Positions 5,905-9,335 of a stretch of 9,335 bases of DNA are shown here, piece by piece; the stretch's first letter is position 1, and each line of letters begins with the position of its first letter. The translations under genes and the position numbers were made by a program. The notes under the pieces are model-generated. The model was not told the DNA's origin, ran no database searches, and saw nothing but the letters and a program-made list of their open reading frames with translations. The stretch comes from Oscillibacter sp. (lineage in GTDB: Bacteria > Bacillota > Clostridia > Oscillospirales > Oscillospiraceae), in the NCBI GenBank assembly GCA_020025475.1, contig JAHHSA010000061.1, positions 1-9,335 on the forward strand. Reading direction: 5' to 3'.

Positions 5905-6690
5905 TTGAAAGAACTGTACTTTTCGTCCACCTTGATGTGGGGTGCATCGCCCTGGGAAATTTTTGACCTGGCATCGTGCAGCGGCATGGACGGGATCGAG
6001 ATCTGGCATCAGCAGGCAGATAGTTTTGGCTGGGATCCCGAAGAAATCGGCGGGATGGCCCAGAGCAGCGGTCTGAATCTTTTGGTGCATGGGAAAAGTT
6101 GGGATTTGAACTTTGCCTCACTCAATGAGGGTATTCGGCGAGCGTCGCTTGCAGAGCTGAAGGGATCCCTCTTGTTCGCGGCTCGGTGCGGTGCGCAGGA
6201 GACTACCCTGCATCCTCCCCGGTATACCCTGTCCGGTATGCGGGAGCAGGCTGTCACCGCAGGTCGGAATGGGCTGGCGGAACTGCTGGATGAAGCCGAT
6301 CGTCTGGGAATCGATCTGTCTCTGGAGGTAATGGAAAAAATCCCCCGGGAGCTTGTCACCACCCCAGAGGAATTTGAGATCTTTGCCGGTGGGCTCCTTC
6401 CTCGGCTCAACTGCACGCTGGATCTGGCCCACTGCCAGAACGAAGCAGAATTCTGGGACTACCTGTCCCGGCTGCCACAGATTTCCAAGCTGCACATCAG
6501 CAACAAGCGGGACAAAAAGCTCCACACTCCCCTGGATGACGGGGACTTTGACATGGCCCGAATGCTGCCGCGTCTGCGAAATCTGGATCTTCCCCTGGTC
6601 ATTGAAGGATGGGATGGAGAAGACCAGTTTCACATCATAAATAGAAATTTGACTTTATTGCAAACTGTAGGAGGAACTGTACATGCGTAA
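5905..6690 (+). CDS. Xylose-isomerase-like TIM barrel (AP endonuclease family 2) protein, 261 aa
   Basis: A sugar phosphate isomerase/epimerase-type TIM barrel, cytoplasmic. The metal- and substrate-site residues typical of this fold are visible: IEIWH (E32), LVHGKSW (H62), LHPPRY (H103), LSLEVMEK (E141), TLDLAHC (D173, H176), KLHISN (H197), LHTPLDDGDFD (H207) and LVIEGW (E234). The length is normal for single-domain members. The family includes isomerases, epimerases and dehydratases of sugars and inositols as well as endonuclease IV; the substrate cannot be read from the sequence. TTG is taken as the start because AAGGAGG sits 7 bases upstream; the ATG at 5845 lacks such a site. The stop overlaps the next gene's start by 8 bases (ATGCGTAA), implying translational coupling with a transporter. 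A role on the imported compound is therefore a reasonable inference. Confidence 0.85.
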   Translation: MKELYFSSTLMWGASPWEIFDLASCSGMDGIEIWHQQADSFGWDPEEIGGMAQSSGLNLLVHGKSWDLNFASLNEGIRRASLAELKGSLLFAARCGAQETTLHPPRYTLSGMREQAVTAGRNGLAELLDEADRLGIDLSLEVMEKIPRELVTTPEEFEIFAGGLLPRLNCTLDLAHCQNEAEFWDYLSRLPQISKLHISNKRDKKLHTPLDDGDFDMARMLPRLRNLDLPLVIEGWDGEDQFHIINRNLTLLQTVGGTVHA

Positions 6691-7744
6691 AATTCTGAGC
6701 ACAATCCTTGCTGCCATCCTGGCAGTCGGCATGATCTGCACGATGGCAGGATGCCAGGGCAATTCTGAACCCACTTCCCAGACGGAGGGGAGCCAGGGGA
6801 CGGAGACTTCCGAAAACGGCACCCAGCCGAAAGGCACCCTCACTCTGTATACATCTCAGCCCGAATCTGACGCCCAGGCGCTGATTGAGGTCTTCAACAA
6901 GCAGTATCCCGACGTCACGGTCAATGTTTTCCGCAGCGGCACCGAGGAGATCGTCAGTAAGGTGCTGGCGGAAAAGCAGACAAACTCCCTGCAGGCGGAC
7001 GTCATGCTGGTGAGCGATGCAGCCACCTTTGAGGGTCTCAAGAACGAGGATCTGCTGCTAAGCTATGAGAGCCCCGAACTGGAGGGCATTGACTCCAGCT
7101 ACTACGACGCCGATCACACCTATACCGGCACCAAGATCATTTCCACCGGCATCGCGGTGAACACCGACATCATTGAAACCATCCCCACCAGCCTGGCCGA
7201 TCTGACAAAGCCCGAATACGCAGATGAGCTGGTCATGGCCAGCCCCCTGTACTCCGGCGCCGCTGCCTACAACCTGAGCGTTCTGATCCGCACCAACGGA
7301 ATGGGCTGGGATTACTACAAGGGTCTGAAGTCCAATAACGTCTTAGTGGGTCAGGGCAACGGCAGCGTCCAGACTGCCCTCATCAACGGCGAGAAGGGCT
7401 TGGGTCTGCTGGTGGATTACATGGCTCTGCGCTCCAAGGCTGCGGGTGCCCCGATTGAGTTTGTCTACCCCGAAGAGGGCTCTCTGTGCGTCACCGAGCC
7501 GGTGGGCATCATGAAGGATTCCAAGAACCAGGAGCTGGCTAAGCTGTTTGTGGACTTCATCCTCTCTGAGGAGGGCCAGCAGGCCACCGCTGAGATCGGC
7601 TACACACCTATCAAGAAGGGCGTGGAATCTCCCGAGGGCTTCCGCAGTGCGGAAGAGATCACGAACCTGACCTACGACATCACCACACTTGTGAATGAGC
7701 GTGAGGCCGACAAGGAAGCCTTTGCCGAGCTGTTCGGCGCCTGA
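6683..7744 (+). CDS. ABC transporter solute-binding lipoprotein (FbpA/AfuA/PhnS-like), 353 aa
   Basis: The extracellular binding component of an ABC importer. The N-terminus is a lipoprotein signal: basic start, hydrophobic core and lipobox MAGC with C24 as the lipidated residue. A Ser/Thr/Gly/Glu-rich linker (25-50) follows. The mature domain begins GTLTLYTSQPE and has features of the type-2 periplasmic-binding fold of the ferric/phosphonate/hexose-phosphate group: FNKQYPDVTVNVFRSGTEE (71-89), ADVMLVSD (105-112), TGIAVNTD (155-162), SPLYSGAAAYN (187-197), GEKGLGLLVDY (237-247), EPVGIMKDSKN (272-282) and SEEGQQ (295-300). I see no tyrosine dyad at the position expected for iron-binding members, so an organic or anionic ligand seems more likely than Fe(III). 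AGGAGG lies 8 bases before the ATG. Confidence 0.85.
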   Translation: MRKILSTILAAILAVGMICTMAGCQGNSEPTSQTEGSQGTETSENGTQPKGTLTLYTSQPESDAQALIEVFNKQYPDVTVNVFRSGTEEIVSKVLAEKQTNSLQADVMLVSDAATFEGLKNEDLLLSYESPELEGIDSSYYDADHTYTGTKIISTGIAVNTDIIETIPTSLADLTKPEYADELVMASPLYSGAAAYNLSVLIRTNGMGWDYYKGLKSNNVLVGQGNGSVQTALINGEKGLGLLVDYMALRSKAAGAPIEFVYPEEGSLCVTEPVGIMKDSKNQELAKLFVDFILSEEGQQATAEIGYTPIKKGVESPEGFRSAEEITNLTYDITTLVNEREADKEAFAELFGA

Positions 7745-7747
7745 TTC

Positions 7748-7810
7748 GCGGAACAGTCCGCATAACTGAATCGGAACCTGATCGGGCCGCGGCAGTTGCT
7801 GCGGCCCGAT
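7748..7810 (+). repeat. Intercistronic hairpins between binding protein and permease genes
   Basis: A small hairpin GCGGA-ACAG-TCCGC (7748-7761) lies just after the stop codon. A larger one follows: ATCGGGCCGCGGC (7781-7793), loop AGTT, GCTGCGGCCCGAT (7798-7810), 13 bp with one G-U pair. Neither is followed by a T run on the plus strand, so they look like mRNA stabilisers that would favour high binding-protein levels over permease, rather than intrinsic terminators. Confidence 0.6.
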
Positions 7811-7830
7811 TGCAAAAATGGGAGGTTACC

Positions 7831-9335
7831 ATGTCAACACAACGACTGAAACGGAACATCGGCTACATCCTGGGCGGAGTCGTTGCCATTTTCTTTTTTC
7901 TAGCACCGCTCCTGCAGCTTATCATCATGAGTCTGACAACAGACCAGGGCTTTGGACTCACAAATTATGCGGAGCTCCTCTCTAAGAGCCGCACCCTGCA
8001 AGCCATTGAAAATACCGTCCTCATTGCCGTGTGCTCCACCCTCATTGCGGTGGTGCTGGGCAGCGTGATGGCTTTTCTGGTGGCATACACCGACGTATTT
8101 CACAAAAAATGGATGGAGATCCTGACAATGGCCCCCTTTGTCATCCCCTCCTACATCATCACCCTCTCCTGGAGCACCCTGCTGTCCGCCCGGGGCAGCA
8201 TCAACGGATTCCTGGATGCGAATTTCGGCTTTAAAGTCGATATTTACTCCTTGGGCGGCATCATCCTGGTGCTGGGCATCTGCAATGCGTCCGTGGTTTA
8301 TCTCAACGTGCTGCCCTTCCTGCGCAAGATTCCCCGGGATCTGGAGTGGGCAGCCCGGGTTTGCGGCCGCGACCTGTGGGAGACGCTGCGCTGCATTGAT
8401 CTGACCCAGGCCGCCCCCGCCATCGCCAGCGGCGGCATGCTGGCCTTTCTGGCTGCTATCGACAACTTTGCCGTGCCCGCCTTTTTGGGCATTCCGGCAG
8501 GCATTCCGGTGCTGAGCACCTATATTTATGAAAATGTCATTGGGTTCGGTCCGTCGGCGTTCCGGTCCGCGGCGGCTCTTTCCGTCATGCTCTCTGCCAT
8601 TGCCCTGATCGGAACTGCGCTGCAGGGCATGCTGGTCAGACGCAGCAGCGGCATGGAGAGCATCCGGGAGGATTACTCCGTGCGCGTGCCGCTGGGTCGC
8701 GCCAGACCCTTTGTCCAGTGGATCACGCTGGCCTTCCTGTCCTTGGTGAATGTGGTCCCGCTGATCACCACCATCACTTCCAGCTTTTTCCCCGTCTACG
8801 GTACCAAAACGCTGGAAAATTTCACGCTGGAAAATTATGCGTTTGTTTTTACCAACCGAGGTATCCTTCAGGCCTTTGCCAACAGCGCCATGCTGGCGGT
8901 CATCACCTGCGTGATCTGCATCGTGGTGGGGACCGCTCTGGCTTACAGCAAGGTGCGCAGACACAGCTTGCCCAGTCATCTGGTGGAGCAGAGTGCCAGC
9001 CTGACCTACGCTATTCCCGGCATCGTTCTTGCCCTGGCGATGATCTTCCACTGGACCATGGTGCCCGGCGTTTACGGCACCATATTGATCCTGATGATCG
9101 CCTACGTCACGCGGTATCTGGTGCTGCAGATTAAAAGCAGCACCAATGCGATGCTGGCCCTGGACATCTCGCTGGAGGAGTCCGCCGCGGTCTTCGGCAG
9201 CAGCAAGGTGCGGATGTGGTTTCGGGTAATCCTGCCTCTGACCATCCGTCCCATTCTCTCCGGTACCTTCCTGATTTTCATGCAGTCCCTCACGGAACTG
9301 ACCCTCTCTTCCATGCTGGCTGCTGCAGGTACCCG
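7831..9335 (+). CDS. ABC transporter permease, two fused transmembrane domains, 3' partial
   Basis: Inner-membrane channel of the importer. The 501 residues present contain two homologous permease halves, as in FbpB, AfuB and the 2-aminoethylphosphonate permeases. The first half has a membrane segment at about 11-33, further segments from about 61-270, and an EAA-type ATPase-docking loop at 172-198 (EWAARVCG, then TQAAPAI). The second half has segments from about 295 onward and a loop at 449-476 with EESAAVFG and VILPLTIRPI, closer to the EAA consensus than the first. Complete members usually run to roughly 530-580 residues, so a few dozen are missing beyond 9335. GGAGG ends 5 bases before the ATG. 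The long antisense open frame across this gene is a composition shadow. No ATPase gene is in the window; it would be expected downstream. Confidence 0.9.
   Translation, partial: MSTQRLKRNIGYILGGVVAIFFFLAPLLQLIIMSLTTDQGFGLTNYAELLSKSRTLQAIENTVLIAVCSTLIAVVLGSVMAFLVAYTDVFHKKWMEILTMAPFVIPSYIITLSWSTLLSARGSINGFLDANFGFKVDIYSLGGIILVLGICNASVVYLNVLPFLRKIPRDLEWAARVCGRDLWETLRCIDLTQAAPAIASGGMLAFLAAIDNFAVPAFLGIPAGIPVLSTYIYENVIGFGPSAFRSAAALSVMLSAIALIGTALQGMLVRRSSGMESIREDYSVRVPLGRARPFVQWITLAFLSLVNVVPLITTITSSFFPVYGTKTLENFTLENYAFVFTNRGILQAFANSAMLAVITCVICIVVGTALAYSKVRRHSLPSHLVEQSASLTYAIPGIVLALAMIFHWTMVPGVYGTILILMIAYVTRYLVLQIKSSTNAMLALDISLEESAAVFGSSKVRMWFRVILPLTIRPILSGTFLIFMQSLTELTLSSMLAAAGT

Noticed and set aside
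6683..7744. Assignment of the binding protein as a ferric iron protein
   Set aside because: The fold class fits, but the tyrosine pair expected for iron binding is not seen and the TIM barrel partner argues for an organic substrate.
7900..9051. 383-residue open frame on the minus strand
   Set aside because: It lies entirely antisense to the permease, is dominated by Gly, Gln, His and Asp with no family resemblance, and results from GC-rich codon bias in the real gene.
1..9335. CRISPR arrays, tRNA/rRNA genes, insertion sequences, integrases, toxin-antitoxin pairs
   Set aside because: No regularly spaced repeats, cloverleaf-like segments, transposase motifs or paired small toxin genes were found on reading both strands.

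Overview
The window looks like a chromosomal segment from a Gram-positive gut-type Bacillota (Clostridia, perhaps Oscillospiraceae; this is inferred from style, not from a marker gene). The reasons are strong AGGAGG-type ribosome binding sites, a signal-peptide protein carrying S-layer-homology (SLH) repeats, a lipobox-bearing binding protein, and a generally GC-rich coding background interrupted by visibly AT-richer genes. No rRNA, tRNA, CRISPR array, transposase or integrase was found.

Layout: (1) 89-1315, minus strand, a DUF4272-type protein of unknown function with an unassigned N-terminal half. (2) 1595-2296, plus strand, an AT-rich PP2A/ApaH-like metallophosphoesterase, preceded by a leader with weak small ORFs. 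(3) 2454-4610, minus strand, a secreted SLH-anchored 5'-nucleotidase/2',3'-cyclic phosphodiesterase family protein. It converges on the phosphatase, and a strong shared stem-loop separates them. (4) 4843-5352, plus strand, an XRE-type regulator with two C-terminal membrane segments, divergent from the nucleotidase and with a palindrome over its own -35 region. (5) 5353-5904, a 552-base stretch with no convincing large gene. It holds a 21-codon leader ORF whose stop codon lies in the loop of a strong terminator (an attenuator-like arrangement), followed by an unexplained GC-rich segment. (6) 5905 to the window end, plus strand, a tightly packed operon: a xylose-isomerase-like TIM barrel enzyme (TTG start), a lipoprotein solute-binding protein overlapping it by 8 bases, a stable intercistronic hairpin, and a fused two-domain ABC permease cut off by the window edge.

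How the parts fit: the final operon reads as an import-and-metabolise cassette of the FbpA/AfuA/PhnS transporter class, in which the binding protein captures an unidentified, probably anionic, ligand and the TIM barrel enzyme may act on it or its product. An ATPase gene would be expected just beyond the right edge. The surface nucleotidase could release phosphate and nucleosides outside the cell, but its metal site departs from the family consensus. The most interesting points are the leader-peptide/terminator overlap at 5438-5526, the altered GGHxH-position motif in the nucleotidase, and the TIM barrel/ABC pairing. None of these is proof of a new system.
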